A DNA stretch of 64,000 nucleotides from Pseudomonas taiwanensis DSM 21245. Its GTDB lineage: Bacteria; Pseudomonadota; Gammaproteobacteria; Pseudomonadales; Pseudomonadaceae. A program made the position numbers and the translations under genes. This document shows positions 45,322 through 56,061 of the stretch, one piece after another. Every line of letters starts with the position of its first letter. Position 1 is the first letter of the stretch. The DNA lies in the NCBI RefSeq assembly GCF_000425785.1, contig NZ_AUEC01000020.1, positions 1 through 64,000 on the forward strand. Direction: 5' to 3'. The notes beneath the pieces were generated by a model that ran no database searches, was not told where the DNA came from, and saw only the letters and a program-made list of their open reading frames with translations.

Positions 45322-46620
45322 ATGCCCGAATACGTCAACTGGCTGCGTCATGCCTCCCCGTACATCAATGCTCATCGCGATTGCACCTTCGTGGTCATGC
45401 TCCCCGGCGATGGTGTGGAGCACCCGAACTTCGGCAATATCGTCCATGACCTGGTACTGCTGCACAGTCTTGGCGTGCGGCTGGTACTGGTGCATGGCTC
45501 GCGTCCACAAATCGAAAGCCGCCTGGCGGCTCGCGGGCTGACGCCGCACTACCACCGCGGCTTGCGCATCACTGACGCGGCCACCCTGGACTGCGTGATC
45601 GATGCAGTCGGCGCCTTGCGTCTTGCCATCGAGGCGCGGCTGTCGATGGATATCGCCGCCTCACCGATGCAGGGCTCGCGCTTGCGTGTGGCCTGCGGCA
45701 ACCTGGTCACCGCACGGCCGATCGGCGTACTCGAAGGGGTCGATTTCCACCACACCGGCGAAGTGCGTCGGATCGACCGCAAGGGCATCAGCCGCTTGCT
45801 CGACGAGCGCTCCATCGTGCTGCTGTCGCCCCTGGGGTATTCGCCTACGGGTGAAATCTTCAATTTGGCCTGCGAAGACGTCGCCACCCGGGCGGCCATC
45901 GAATTGGGTGCTGACAAGCTGCTGTTGTTCGGCGCCGAACCGGGTTTGCTGGACGAGAACGGCAAGCTGGTGCGCGAGCTGCGCCCGCAACAGGTCGCAC
46001 CGCATTTGGCCCGTCTGGGCAGCGATTACCAGGGCGAGTTGCTCGATGCTGCCGCCGAGGCGTGCAAGGGGGGCGTGGCGCGCAGTCATATCGTCAGTTA
46101 TGCCGAAGATGGCGCGCTGTTGACCGAGCTGTTCACCCGTGAGGGTGGCGGTACGCTGGTTTCCCAGGAACAGTTCGAGGTGGTGCGCGAGGCTACCATC
46201 GACGACGTCGGCGGCTTGCTGGAGTTGATCAGTCCGCTGGAAGAGCAGGGCATTCTGGTACGTCGTTCGCGCGAGGTGCTGGAGCGGGAGATCGAGCAGT
46301 TCAGCGTGGTCGAGCGTGAGGGCATGATCATCGCCTGTGCGGCGTTGTACCCGATAGCCGATTCCGAAGCGGGCGAACTGGCGTGCCTGGCGGTCAACCC
46401 AGAGTACCGCCATGGCGGGCGCGGGGACGAGTTGCTGGAGCGCATCGAGAGCCGGGCGCGGCAGTTGGGGTTGAATACCTTGTTCGTGTTGACGACGCGT
46501 ACCGCGCACTGGTTCCGCGAGCGTGGGTTCGCGCCCAGTGGGGTCGAGCGGCTGCCGGCGGCGCGAGCTTCGCTGTACAACTATCAGCGCAATTCGAAGA
46601 TTTTCGAGAAATCCCTGTAA
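45322..46620 (+). CDS. argA: N-acetylglutamate synthase
   Basis: The 432-residue enzyme makes N-acetylglutamate, the first step of arginine synthesis. It joins an amino-acid-kinase-like domain (about 1-280, where arginine feedback acts; LVLVHGSRPQIESRLAARG) and a C-terminal GNAT acetyltransferase domain (IADSEAGELACLAVNPEYRHGGRGDELL, FVLTTRTAHWFRERGF). Length equals the P. aeruginosa protein. ATG 45322 is the conserved start. A strong terminator follows. Confidence 0.96.
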   Translation: MPEYVNWLRHASPYINAHRDCTFVVMLPGDGVEHPNFGNIVHDLVLLHSLGVRLVLVHGSRPQIESRLAARGLTPHYHRGLRITDAATLDCVIDAVGALRLAIEARLSMDIAASPMQGSRLRVACGNLVTARPIGVLEGVDFHHTGEVRRIDRKGISRLLDERSIVLLSPLGYSPTGEIFNLACEDVATRAAIELGADKLLLFGAEPGLLDENGKLVRELRPQQVAPHLARLGSDYQGELLDAAAEACKGGVARSHIVSYAEDGALLTELFTREGGGTLVSQEQFEVVREATIDDVGGLLELISPLEEQGILVRRSREVLEREIEQFSVVEREGMIIACAALYPIADSEAGELACLAVNPEYRHGGRGDELLERIESRARQLGLNTLFVLTTRTAHWFRERGFAPSGVERLPAARASLYNYQRNSKIFEKSL

Positions 46621-46653
46621 GCCTGTGCTTGCCGGCTTCGCGGCCCGCAATGA

Positions 46654-46681
46654 AAAACGCCGCCCTTGTGGGCGGCGTTTT
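46654..46681. terminator. Bidirectional terminator between argA and the convergent glutamine synthetase-like gene
   Basis: AAAACGCCGCCC and GGGCGGCGTTTT form a 12-bp stem with a TTGT loop; T-runs flank it on both strands, so it can end transcripts from either direction. It lies 33 nt after argA and 4 nt from the end of the convergent gene. Confidence 0.92.
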
Positions 46682-46684
46682 CGT

Positions 46685-48061
46685 TTACACGGTATGCAGG
46701 TACCAGTTGTACTCGAGGTCGGAGATCGAGTGCTCGAACTCCTCCAGCTCGCTTTCCTTGCACGCGACAAAGATGTCGATGTACTTCGGATCGATGTACT
46801 TGTTCAGGATCTCGCTGTCGTCCAGCTCGCGCAGGGCATCGCGCAGGTTGTTCGGCAGGCTCTGTTCCAGCTGCTCGTACGAGTTGCCTTCGATCGGCTC
46901 GCCTGGCTCGATTTTGTTGGTCAGGCCATGGTGCACGCCCGCCAGGACGGCCGCCATCATCAGGTACGGGTTGGCATCGGCACCGGCAACGCGATGCTCG
47001 ATGCGCACGGCATCTGGCGAGCCAGTCGGCACGCGCAGGGCCACGGTGCGGTTGTCCAGACCCCAGCTCGGCGCGTTCGGCACGTAGAACTGGGCGCCGA
47101 AGCGGCGGTACGAGTTGACGTTCGGGCAGAGGAACGCCATGGACGCGGGCAGGGTCTCGAGCACACCGCCGACAGCGTGACGTAGCGCGGCGTTCTGCTC
47201 GGGATCCTCGCTGGTGAAGATGTTGTTGCCATCTTTGTCCAGCACGGAGATGTGTACATGCAGGCCGTTGCCTGCCTGGCCCGGGTAGGGCTTGGCCATG
47301 AAGGTGGTGTCCATTTCATGGTCGTAGGCGATGTTCTTGATCAAGCGCTTGAGCAGCACGGCATAGTCGCAGGCCTTGAGCGGGTCGGCGACGTGGTGCA
47401 GGTTGACTTCGAACTGCGCCGGGGCGCTTTCCTTGACGATGGCGTCGGCCGGAATACCTTGCTCCTTGGCACCTTCGAGGATGTCCTGGAGGCAGTCGGC
47501 GTATTCGTCGAGGTCGTCGATCAGGTACACCTGGGTCGACTGCGGACGCTTGCCCGAAATGGGTGAACGCGGTGGCTGTGGACGGCCGTTCACGTTCTCC
47601 TGGTCGATCAGGTAGAACTCCAGCTCGAAGGCTGCGCAGATGGTGAGGCCCATCTCGGTGAATTTGCTCACTACCTGACGCAGCACTTCGCGCGGGTCGG
47701 CGAAGAACGGCTCGCCTTCGAGCTCGTGCATGGTCATCAGCAGCTGAGCGGTGGGGCGCTTCTGCCAGGGTTCGTTGGAGAGGGTGCCGGGAATCGGGTA
47801 GCAGATGCGGTCGGCATCGCCGATGTCCAGGCCCAGCCCGGTGCTTTCAACGGTGGAACCGTTGATATCCAGGGCGAAGAGGGAGGCCGGCAGGTTGATG
47901 CCTTTCTCGTAAACCTTGTGGAGGCTGGTGCGTTCGATTCGCTTGCCACGAACCACACCATTCATATCTGCAATCAGAAGGTCAACGTAGAGAACCTCAG
48001 GATGTTCCTTAAGGAACGCGTTCGCTTCGTTAAGCTGAACGGCACGCGGGGGTACCGACAT
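46685..48061 (-). CDS. spuI: Gamma-glutamylpolyamine synthetase (glutamine synthetase family)
   Basis: The 458-residue protein is a class I glutamine synthetase-like enzyme of the PuuA/SpuI group. It has the metal/glutamate motifs (FELEFYLID, QFEVNLHHV, NGLHVHISVLDKDG, PNVNSYRRFG, NRTVALRVP) but lacks the GlnA-type adenylylation region. The group ligates glutamate to putrescine or related polyamines. It faces away from a second such gene and the spu transport operon, matching the position of spuI in P. aeruginosa; the exact amine is not determined by sequence. Confidence 0.87.
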   Translation of the reverse strand: MSVPPRAVQLNEANAFLKEHPEVLYVDLLIADMNGVVRGKRIERTSLHKVYEKGINLPASLFALDINGSTVESTGLGLDIGDADRICYPIPGTLSNEPWQKRPTAQLLMTMHELEGEPFFADPREVLRQVVSKFTEMGLTICAAFELEFYLIDQENVNGRPQPPRSPISGKRPQSTQVYLIDDLDEYADCLQDILEGAKEQGIPADAIVKESAPAQFEVNLHHVADPLKACDYAVLLKRLIKNIAYDHEMDTTFMAKPYPGQAGNGLHVHISVLDKDGNNIFTSEDPEQNAALRHAVGGVLETLPASMAFLCPNVNSYRRFGAQFYVPNAPSWGLDNRTVALRVPTGSPDAVRIEHRVAGADANPYLMMAAVLAGVHHGLTNKIEPGEPIEGNSYEQLEQSLPNNLRDALRELDDSEILNKYIDPKYIDIFVACKESELEEFEHSISDLEYNWYLHTV

Positions 48062-48635
48062 GATGCAACACCTTTGTTGTTAAAAATATCAATCAAGGGG
48101 GGCTTGCAGGTCCAGTCAATCGAAAAGACATACTGATGTCAAGCCAACCCCATGATGCCCTGAAATGGCACATCGACGGCAGATTTGCTGCATATCGGGG
48201 CAATCCATTATCCGCTATTTCCGCTGCGAAGGGCTATCTCCGACACGCCGTGTTTTATTTTTTACGGAGGTGTTGTGTAAAAAAATGAACAAGGCTAAGC
48301 TCGGTCTCAACCCAGAACACAATAATACGAGGGTCACATGGTCCGCTTGTCGCGACCTGTACGTGCTGCCAGTGCAGCACCATCGGGTATCTCCGTCCTA
48401 TTTGCGCGCCCCGACGATTGGTCGGCTGCACTGGCCGCAATAATTGACGCCTGGCCTTCGCGGACCACGCCCCGTAGCGGTCTATCGCACCTCTTTTCGC
48501 CTTTCTGCCCATCGAACTCATTACGGATACGCCTGTTTCCAGTGTATCCACTGCGGTCCTGCGCGCGGGTTTTTGCTTTAGCAATGTACTCCATCCAGAA
48601 TCAGAGCGCGGACCACCTTACCTCCTGAGGTATTT
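48062..48635. promoter_or_regulatory. 574-nt divergent regulatory region of the polyamine locus
   Basis: This long gap separates the two divergent glutamine synthetase-like genes and must hold both promoters. It is AT-richer than its surroundings near 48240-48290 and contains small inverted repeats, GACAT-ACTG-ATGTC (48127-48140) and GTGCTG-CCAGTG-CAGCAC (48363-48380). Short open frames here (for example one starting at ATG 48285) lack proper ribosome-site spacing or protein-like composition. I do not identify the regulator's site. Confidence 0.55.
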
Positions 48636-49994
48636 ATGAGTAACAACCTCGACCAGCTCACCGATTGGTTGAAAGAGCACAAGATCACCGAAGTCGAGTG
48701 CCTGATCAGCGACTTGACCGGCATCACGCGCGGCAAGATATCGCCCACCAACAAGTTCATCGCCGAAAAAGGCATGCGCCTGCCCGAGAGCGTGTTGTTG
48801 CAAACCGTGACCGGCGACTACGTCGACGACGACATCTATTACGAACTGCTCGATCCTGCCGACATCGACATGATCTGCCGCCCGGACGAGAACGCCGTGT
48901 TCCTGGTGCCGTGGGCCATCGAGCCAACCGCCCAGGTCATTCACGACACCTACGACAAGAAGGGCAACCCGGTCGAACTATCGCCGCGCAACGTCCTGAA
49001 AAAAGTGCTCAAACTCTATGCCGACAAGGGCTGGCAGCCGATCGTCGCGCCCGAGATGGAGTTCTACCTGACCAAGCGTAGCGAAGACCCGGACTTCCCG
49101 CTGCAGCCCCCGGTGGGCCGTTCGGGCCGCCCGGAAACCGGTCGGCAGTCGTTCTCCATCGAGGCAGCCAACGAATTCGACCCGCTGTTCGAAGATGTCT
49201 ACGACTGGTGCGAGCTGCAGCAGCTGGACCTCGACACGCTGATCCACGAAGACGGCACGGCGCAGATGGAGATCAACTTCCGTCATGGCGACGCCCTGCA
49301 CCTGGCCGACCAGATCCTGGTGTTCAAACGCACCATGCGCGAGGCGGCGCTCAAGCACAATGTGGCCGCGACCTTCATGGCCAAGCCGATGACCGGCGAG
49401 CCGGGCAGTGCCATGCACTTGCACCAGAGCGTGGTTGACGTGCACACCGGCAAGAACATCTTCTCCAATGAAGACGGCAGCATGAGTCAGCTGTTCCTCC
49501 ACCACATCGGTGGCTTGCAGAGATTCATTCCCGAAGCGCTGCCGCTGTTCGCTCCCAACGTCAACTCGTTCCGTCGTTTCCTGCCCGATACCTCGGCGCC
49601 GGTGAACGTCGAATGGGGCGAAGAGAACCGCACGGTTGGCCTGCGGGTGCCGGATGCCGGGCCACAGAGCCGGCGTGTCGAAAACCGCCTCCCCGGTGCT
49701 GATGCGAACCCCTACCTGGCCATCGCGGCGAGCCTGCTGTGCGGCTACATCGGCATGGTCGAAGGTATCGAAGCCAGCGCACCGGTGGTGGGCCGAGGCT
49801 ATGAGCGGCGTAACCTGCGCCTGCCGCTGACCATCGAGGATGCCCTTGAGCGTATGGAAATCAGCCGCGCGCTGACCCAGTACCTGGGCAAGAAATTCAT
49901 CACCGGCTACGTCGCCACCAAGCGCGCCGAGCATGAAAACTTCAAACGCGTCATCAGCTCCTGGGAACGTGAGTTCCTGCTGTTCGCTGTCTGA
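48636..49994 (+). CDS. spuB: Gamma-glutamylpolyamine synthetase (glutamine synthetase family)
   Basis: The 452-residue protein is a second PuuA-type glutamine synthetase homolog (PEMEFYLTK, AQMEINFRHGD, GSAMHLHQSVVDVHTGKN, PNVNSFRRFLPDTSAPVNVEWGEENRTVGLRVP). It probably glutamylates putrescine or another diamine in the gamma-glutamylation route to GABA. It is preceded by GAGG at 8 nt and followed after 48 nt by spuC. In P. aeruginosa the operon begins with spuA before spuB; no spuA is present here. Confidence 0.88.
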   Translation: MSNNLDQLTDWLKEHKITEVECLISDLTGITRGKISPTNKFIAEKGMRLPESVLLQTVTGDYVDDDIYYELLDPADIDMICRPDENAVFLVPWAIEPTAQVIHDTYDKKGNPVELSPRNVLKKVLKLYADKGWQPIVAPEMEFYLTKRSEDPDFPLQPPVGRSGRPETGRQSFSIEAANEFDPLFEDVYDWCELQQLDLDTLIHEDGTAQMEINFRHGDALHLADQILVFKRTMREAALKHNVAATFMAKPMTGEPGSAMHLHQSVVDVHTGKNIFSNEDGSMSQLFLHHIGGLQRFIPEALPLFAPNVNSFRRFLPDTSAPVNVEWGEENRTVGLRVPDAGPQSRRVENRLPGADANPYLAIAASLLCGYIGMVEGIEASAPVVGRGYERRNLRLPLTIEDALERMEISRALTQYLGKKFITGYVATKRAEHENFKRVISSWEREFLLFAV

Positions 49995-50042
49995 TCAACC
50001 CTGAGGCCGCTCAAGGGCGGCCGCTGGAAAATGGAGAGGCAC

Positions 50043-51404
50043 ATGAGCGTCAACAACCCGCAAACCCGTGAATGGCAAACCCTGAGCGGCGAGCACCACC
50101 TTGCACCTTTCTCTGACTACAAGCAGTTGAAGGAGAAAGGGCCGCGCATCATCACCAAGGCGCAGGGTGTGCATTTGTGGGACAGCGAGGGGCACAAGAT
50201 CCTCGACGGCATGGCTGGCCTGTGGTGCGTTGCAGTCGGCTATGGCCGTGAAGAGCTGGTGCAGGCGGCAGAAAAGCAGATGCGAGAACTGCCGTACTAC
50301 AACCTGTTCTTCCAGACCGCCCACCCACCTGCGTTGGAGCTGGCCAAGGCCATTACCGACGTGGCGCCGAAGGGCATGACCCATGTGTTCTTCACCGGTT
50401 CCGGCTCCGAAGGCAATGACACCGTGCTGCGCATGGTCCGTCATTACTGGGCGCTCAAGGGCAAGCCGCAGAAACAGACCATCATCGGCCGCATCAACGG
50501 TTACCACGGCTCCACTGTCGCCGGTGCAAGCCTGGGTGGCATGAGCGGCATGCACGAGCAGGGCGGCCTGCCGATCCCGGGCATCGTGCACATCCCTCAG
50601 CCGTACTGGTTCGGCGAGGGCGGCGACATGACCCCTGATGAATTCGGGGTTTGGGCTGCCGAGCAACTGGAGAAGAAAATTCTGGAGGTTGGCGAAGACA
50701 ACGTCGCGGCCTTCATCGCCGAGCCGATTCAGGGCGCTGGCGGCGTGATCATTCCGCCAGTGACCTACTGGCCGAAGGTCAAGGAGATCCTTGCCAAGTA
50801 CGACATCCTGTTCGTCGCCGACGAAGTGATCTGCGGTTTCGGCCGTACCGGCGAGTGGTTCGGTTCGGACTACTACGACCTCAAGCCAGACCTGATGACC
50901 ATCGCCAAGGGCCTGACCTCCGGTTACATCCCCATGGGCGGTGTGATCGTGCGTGACACGGTCGCCCAGGTGCTCAGCGAAGGTGGTGACTTCAACCACG
51001 GCTTCACCTACTCCGGCCACCCGGTTGCGGCGGCGGTGGGCCTGGAAAACCTGCGCATCCTGCGCGACGAGAAGATCGTCGAGAAGGCTCGCACAGATGT
51101 GGCACCCTACTTGCAAAAGCGTCTGCGAGAGCTGCAAGACCACCCGCTGGTTGGCGAAGTGCGCGGCCTGGGCCTGCTCGGTGCGATCGAGCTGGTCAAG
51201 GACAAAGCCACCCGCAGCCGTTACGAAGGCAAGGGCGTAGGCATGATCTGCCGCAACTTCTGCTTCGAGAACGGCCTGATCATGCGTGCGGTCGGCGACA
51301 CCATGATCATCGCCCCGCCCCTGGTCATCAGCCATGCAGAGGTGGACGAGTTGGTAGAGAAGGCGCGCAAGTGCCTGGACCTGACCTATGAAGCGATCAA
51401 GTGA
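50043..51404 (+). CDS. spuC: Polyamine:pyruvate aminotransferase SpuC
   Basis: The 453-residue class III aminotransferase uses PLP to move the amino group of putrescine, or related amines, to pyruvate. The cofactor lysine is Lys289 in MTIAKGLTSGYIPMGG; FVADEVICGFGRTGEWFG contains the conserved aspartate. Length and sequence fit SpuC. ATG 50043 is chosen with GGAGAG just upstream over ATG 50031. It belongs to the spu operon between the synthetase and the transporter genes. Confidence 0.93.
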   Translation: MSVNNPQTREWQTLSGEHHLAPFSDYKQLKEKGPRIITKAQGVHLWDSEGHKILDGMAGLWCVAVGYGREELVQAAEKQMRELPYYNLFFQTAHPPALELAKAITDVAPKGMTHVFFTGSGSEGNDTVLRMVRHYWALKGKPQKQTIIGRINGYHGSTVAGASLGGMSGMHEQGGLPIPGIVHIPQPYWFGEGGDMTPDEFGVWAAEQLEKKILEVGEDNVAAFIAEPIQGAGGVIIPPVTYWPKVKEILAKYDILFVADEVICGFGRTGEWFGSDYYDLKPDLMTIAKGLTSGYIPMGGVIVRDTVAQVLSEGGDFNHGFTYSGHPVAAAVGLENLRILRDEKIVEKARTDVAPYLQKRLRELQDHPLVGEVRGLGLLGAIELVKDKATRSRYEGKGVGMICRNFCFENGLIMRAVGDTMIIAPPLVISHAEVDELVEKARKCLDLTYEAIK

Positions 51405-51488
51405 GCGCCTGCTAGGCTAGCGTTGTGACATTAGTTGCGGACAAGGCTCTGCTTTCCTTGAAACAGCGCCTTGGAACTTGCCAGACTA

Positions 51489-51505
51489 GCGACTGTTTCA
51501 GTCGC
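51489..51505 (+). promoter_or_regulatory. Inverted repeat upstream of spuD
   Basis: GCGACTG-TTT-CAGTCGC is a perfect 7-bp inverted repeat with a 3-nt centre, in the 169-nt gap between spuC and spuD. It could be an operator or a small RNA hairpin separating catabolic from transport genes. Confidence 0.45.
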
Positions 51506-51573
51506 CCAACGCGTGTACTGCGGGACCTGGCAGCTGAACGGATGGCTAATCAAAAAAATCTGGAGCATGACGC

Positions 51574-52671
51574 ATGAAGAAAATGGGCAAGACGTTGCTG
51601 GCCGCAGCCCTGATGGGTGCCATGGCCACCGCTGTGCAGGCTGAAGACAAAGTCCTGAACGTCTACAACTGGTCGGACTACATCGCTCCGGAAACGGTCG
51701 CCAAGTTCGAGAAGCAGACTGGCATCAAGGTCAAGTACGACGTCTTCGACAGCAACGAAACCCTGGAAGCCAAGCTGCTGGCGGGCAAGTCCGGTTACGA
51801 CATCGTTGTGCCGTCCAACAACTTCCTGGCCAAGCAGATCAAGGCTGGTGTGTACCAGGAACTGGACCGTTCCAAGCTGCCGAACTGGAAAAACCTCGAC
51901 GAAGACCTGCTCAAGGCCGTCGGCGATGCCAGCGACCCGGGTAACAAATACGCCTTCCCCTACATGTGGGGTTCGATCGGTATTGGCTACAACCCTGAGA
52001 AGGTCAAGGCCGCGCTGGGCGTCGACAAGATCGACTCCTGGGACGCCGTGTTCAAGCCAGAGAACATCGCCAAGCTCAAGAGCTGCGGCGTGAGCTTCCT
52101 CGATGCGCCGACCGAAATGCTGCCGGCCGCACTGCACTACCTGGGCAAGCCGACCAACAGCACCAAGAAGGAAGACCTGAAGGCCGCCGAGGACCTGTTC
52201 CTGAGCATCCGTCCTTCGATCACCTACTTCCACTCGTCCAAGTACATCGGTGACCTGGCCAACGGCAACATCTGCGTCGCCGTCGGTTACTCGGGTGACC
52301 TGGAGCAGTCCAAGGCGCGTGCCCATGAAGCGGGCGACAAGGTCAAGCTGGACTACGTCATTCCGAAAGAAGGCGCCGGTACCTTCTACGACATGGTCGC
52401 CATGCCGAAGGATGCCGAGCACAAGGACGCTGCCTACAAGTTCATGGACTTCCTGATGCAGCCGGAGATCATGGCCGAGATCACCAACGCCGTGCGCTTC
52501 CCGAATGGCAACAAGGCCGCGACCCAGTTCGTGGACAAGGACATCACCAGCGACCCAAGCATCTATCCGCCTGCCGAAGTGAAGAAACAGCTGTACGCGA
52601 TTGCTGCTCCAGAAGCCGCCGCCCAGCGCGTCATCACTCGCAGCTGGACCAAGATCAAGTCGGGCAAGTAA
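51574..52671 (+). CDS. spuD: Putrescine-type polyamine-binding protein
   Basis: The 365-residue periplasmic protein has a signal peptide (about 1-23, cleavage after AVQA) and the PotF/SpuD fold: [48 protein letters not shown], and the polyamine-gripping aromatic and acidic residues around SDYI and the D-rich strands. SpuD prefers putrescine, SpuE spermidine in P. aeruginosa; the same division here is by analogy. It precedes a second binding protein and ABC genes. Confidence 0.93.
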   Translation: MKKMGKTLLAAALMGAMATAVQAEDKVLNVYNWSDYIAPETVAKFEKQTGIKVKYDVFDSNETLEAKLLAGKSGYDIVVPSNNFLAKQIKAGVYQELDRSKLPNWKNLDEDLLKAVGDASDPGNKYAFPYMWGSIGIGYNPEKVKAALGVDKIDSWDAVFKPENIAKLKSCGVSFLDAPTEMLPAALHYLGKPTNSTKKEDLKAAEDLFLSIRPSITYFHSSKYIGDLANGNICVAVGYSGDLEQSKARAHEAGDKVKLDYVIPKEGAGTFYDMVAMPKDAEHKDAAYKFMDFLMQPEIMAEITNAVRFPNGNKAATQFVDKDITSDPSIYPPAEVKKQLYAIAAPEAAAQRVITRSWTKIKSGK

Positions 52672-52685
52672 ACCTGATGCTGAAC

Positions 52686-52715
52686 CCTCTGGGCCGGGGC
52701 TTTCCGGCCCAGAGG
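52686..52715 (+). terminator. Hairpin between spuD and spuE
   Basis: CCTCTGGGCCGG and CCGGCCCAGAGG form a 12-bp perfect stem with a 6-nt loop beginning 14 nt after the spuD stop, without a T-run. It may stabilise the spuD message or partly terminate, which would give more binding protein than transporter. Confidence 0.7.
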
Positions 52716-52735
52716 CAGTGAAAGGCAATTGATGA

Positions 52736-53941
<1,206 letters not shown>

Positions 53942-54001
53942 CAATCCAGGCCTGCCGCGCCAGACGGGGCGGGCACACAAATCTTGTTGGGAGTTTCACT
54001 C

Positions 54002-55144
54002 ATGGCAGTTGCCTCCGGTGCCTATAAAAAAGCCCTCGAGGGTGGCCAGCAACCCAAGCAGGTGCTGGTCAAGATCGACCGGGTCACGAAAAAATTCGAC
54101 GAAACGGTAGCCGTGGACGATGTGTCCCTGGAAATCCGCAAGGGTGAAATCTTCGCCCTGCTGGGAGGCTCCGGTTCCGGTAAATCGACCCTCCTGCGTA
54201 TGCTGGCGGGCTTCGAGCGTCCGACCGAAGGGCGGATTTTCCTCGATGGCGTCGACATCACCGACATGCCGCCCTACGAGCGGCCGATCAACATGATGTT
54301 CCAGTCCTATGCGCTGTTCCCGCACATGACCGTGGCGCAGAACATCGCCTTCGGCCTGCAGCAGGACAAGATGCCCAAGGCCGAGATCGAAGCCCGCGTG
54401 GCGGAGATGCTCAAGCTGGTGCACATGACCCAGTACGCCAAGCGCAAGCCGCACCAGCTTTCCGGTGGTCAGCGTCAGCGTGTGGCACTGGCCCGCTCGC
54501 TGGCCAAACGCCCAAAACTGTTGCTGCTCGACGAGCCGATGGGCGCTCTGGACAAGAAGCTGCGCTCGCAGATGCAACTTGAACTGGTCGAAATCATCGA
54601 GCGGGTCGGTGTGACCTGCGTGATGGTGACCCACGACCAGGAAGAGGCCATGACCATGGCCCAGCGTATCGCCATCATGCACCTGGGCTGGATCGCCCAG
54701 ATCGGCAGCCCTATCGACGTCTACGAGACCCCGACCAGCCGCCTGGTCTGCGAGTTCATCGGCAACGTCAACCTGTTCGAAGGTGAGGTGGTCGACGACG
54801 CCGAAGGCCACGCGATCATCGCAAGCCCGGAGCTCGAACGTAAAATCTATGTCGGCCACGGTGTCACTACCTCGGTAGAAGACAAGCACATCACCTACGC
54901 GTTGCGCCCGGAGAAGCTGCTGGTCACCACCACCCAGCCGACCTGCGAGCACAACTGGTCGCGTGGCAAGGTGCATGACATCGCTTACCTGGGTGGCCAT
55001 TCGGTGTTCTACGTCGAACTGCCGAGTGGCAAGGTCGTCCAGTCGTTCGTTGCCAACGCCGAGCGCCAGGGTACCCGCCCGACCTGGGGCGACGAAGTGT
55101 ACGTATGGTGGGAAGACGACAGCGGCGTGGTACTGCGGTCATGA
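54002..55144 (+). CDS. spuF: Polyamine ABC transporter ATP-binding protein
   Basis: The 380-residue ATPase of the PotG/PotA type has Walker A GGSGSGKST (55-63), Q-loop region MFQSYALFPHMTV, signature LSGGQRQRVALARSLA, Walker B LLLLDEPMGALD, the switch His in VTHDQEEAMT, and a C-terminal OB-fold TOBE domain (about 270-380). It powers uptake with SpuG and SpuH. ATG 54002 is preceded by GGGAG; its stop overlaps the spuG start (ATGA). Confidence 0.95.
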   Translation: MAVASGAYKKALEGGQQPKQVLVKIDRVTKKFDETVAVDDVSLEIRKGEIFALLGGSGSGKSTLLRMLAGFERPTEGRIFLDGVDITDMPPYERPINMMFQSYALFPHMTVAQNIAFGLQQDKMPKAEIEARVAEMLKLVHMTQYAKRKPHQLSGGQRQRVALARSLAKRPKLLLLDEPMGALDKKLRSQMQLELVEIIERVGVTCVMVTHDQEEAMTMAQRIAIMHLGWIAQIGSPIDVYETPTSRLVCEFIGNVNLFEGEVVDDAEGHAIIASPELERKIYVGHGVTTSVEDKHITYALRPEKLLVTTTQPTCEHNWSRGKVHDIAYLGGHSVFYVELPSGKVVQSFVANAERQGTRPTWGDEVYVWWEDDSGVVLRS

Positions 55145-56061
55145 AACCGAGCAAGCTCAAGCGAGCCTTCAAGCGCATCACCCCGGAGGGGCGGCATCTG
55201 GTGATCGGCGTGCCCTTCATCTGGCTGTTCCTGTTCTTCATGCTGCCGTTCTTCATCGTTCTGAAGATCAGCTTTGCCGAAGCCGACGTGGCGATCCCGC
55301 CGTACACCGAGATCTACAGCTACGTCGAAGACAAGGTTCAACTGGTGCTGAACCTGGCCAACTACGGACTGCTGACCGAGGATGAGCTGTACATCTCGGC
55401 CTATCTGGGTTCGTTGAAGATGGCGTTCTTCAGCACGCTGTTGTGCCTGCTGATCGGCTATCCCATGGCGTATGCGATTGCCAACGCCAAGAAGGAAACC
55501 CAGACAGTACTGCTGCTGCTGATCATGATGCCGACCTGGACCGCGATCCTGATCCGCGTCTATGCCTGGATGGGCATTCTCAGCAACAACGGCCTGCTCA
55601 ATGGCTTCCTGCTGTGGACCGGGTTGATCGACCAGCCGCTGCAGATCCTCAACACCAACCTGGCGGTGTATATCGGCGTGGTCTATTCGTACCTGCCGTT
55701 CATGATCCTGCCTCTGTACGCGAACCTGGTCAAACACGACCCGAGCTTGTTGGAGGCCGCGTCTGACCTGGGTTCGAGCACCTTCAACAGCTTCTGGAAG
55801 ATCACCGTGCCGCTGTCGAAGAACGGCATCATCGCCGGCTGCATGCTGGTGTTCATCCCGGTCGTGGGTGAGTTCGTGATTCCTGAACTGCTGGGTGGCC
55901 CGGAAACCTTGATGATCGGTAAGGTGCTGTGGCAGGAGTTCTTCAACAACCGTGACTGGCCGGTGGCATCTGCCTTGGCGGTGGTGATGCTGGCGATCCT
56001 GATCGTGCCGATCCTGCTGTTCAACCGCAGCCAGGCCAAAGAAATGGAGGGCAGGGCATGA
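55141..56061 (+). CDS. spuG: Polyamine ABC transporter permease (PotH-like)
   Basis: The 306-residue membrane protein is a PotH/SpuG permease with about six membrane helices and the EAA loop LLEAASDLGSSTFNSFWKITVPLSKNGIIAG. It pairs with SpuH to form the channel. ATG 55141 overlaps the spuF stop and its own stop overlaps the spuH start, both ATGA, so stoichiometric coupled synthesis is likely. Confidence 0.95.
   Translation: MKPSKLKRAFKRITPEGRHLVIGVPFIWLFLFFMLPFFIVLKISFAEADVAIPPYTEIYSYVEDKVQLVLNLANYGLLTEDELYISAYLGSLKMAFFSTLLCLLIGYPMAYAIANAKKETQTVLLLLIMMPTWTAILIRVYAWMGILSNNGLLNGFLLWTGLIDQPLQILNTNLAVYIGVVYSYLPFMILPLYANLVKHDPSLLEAASDLGSSTFNSFWKITVPLSKNGIIAGCMLVFIPVVGEFVIPELLGGPETLMIGKVLWQEFFNNRDWPVASALAVVMLAILIVPILLFNRSQAKEMEGRA

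Noticed and set aside
48165..48594. Short open frames on both strands in the long gap between the glutamine synthetase-like genes
   Set aside because: No family resemblance, no properly spaced ribosome site (the best, GGAGG before ATG 48285, is 14 nt away) and composition unlike the neighbouring genes.
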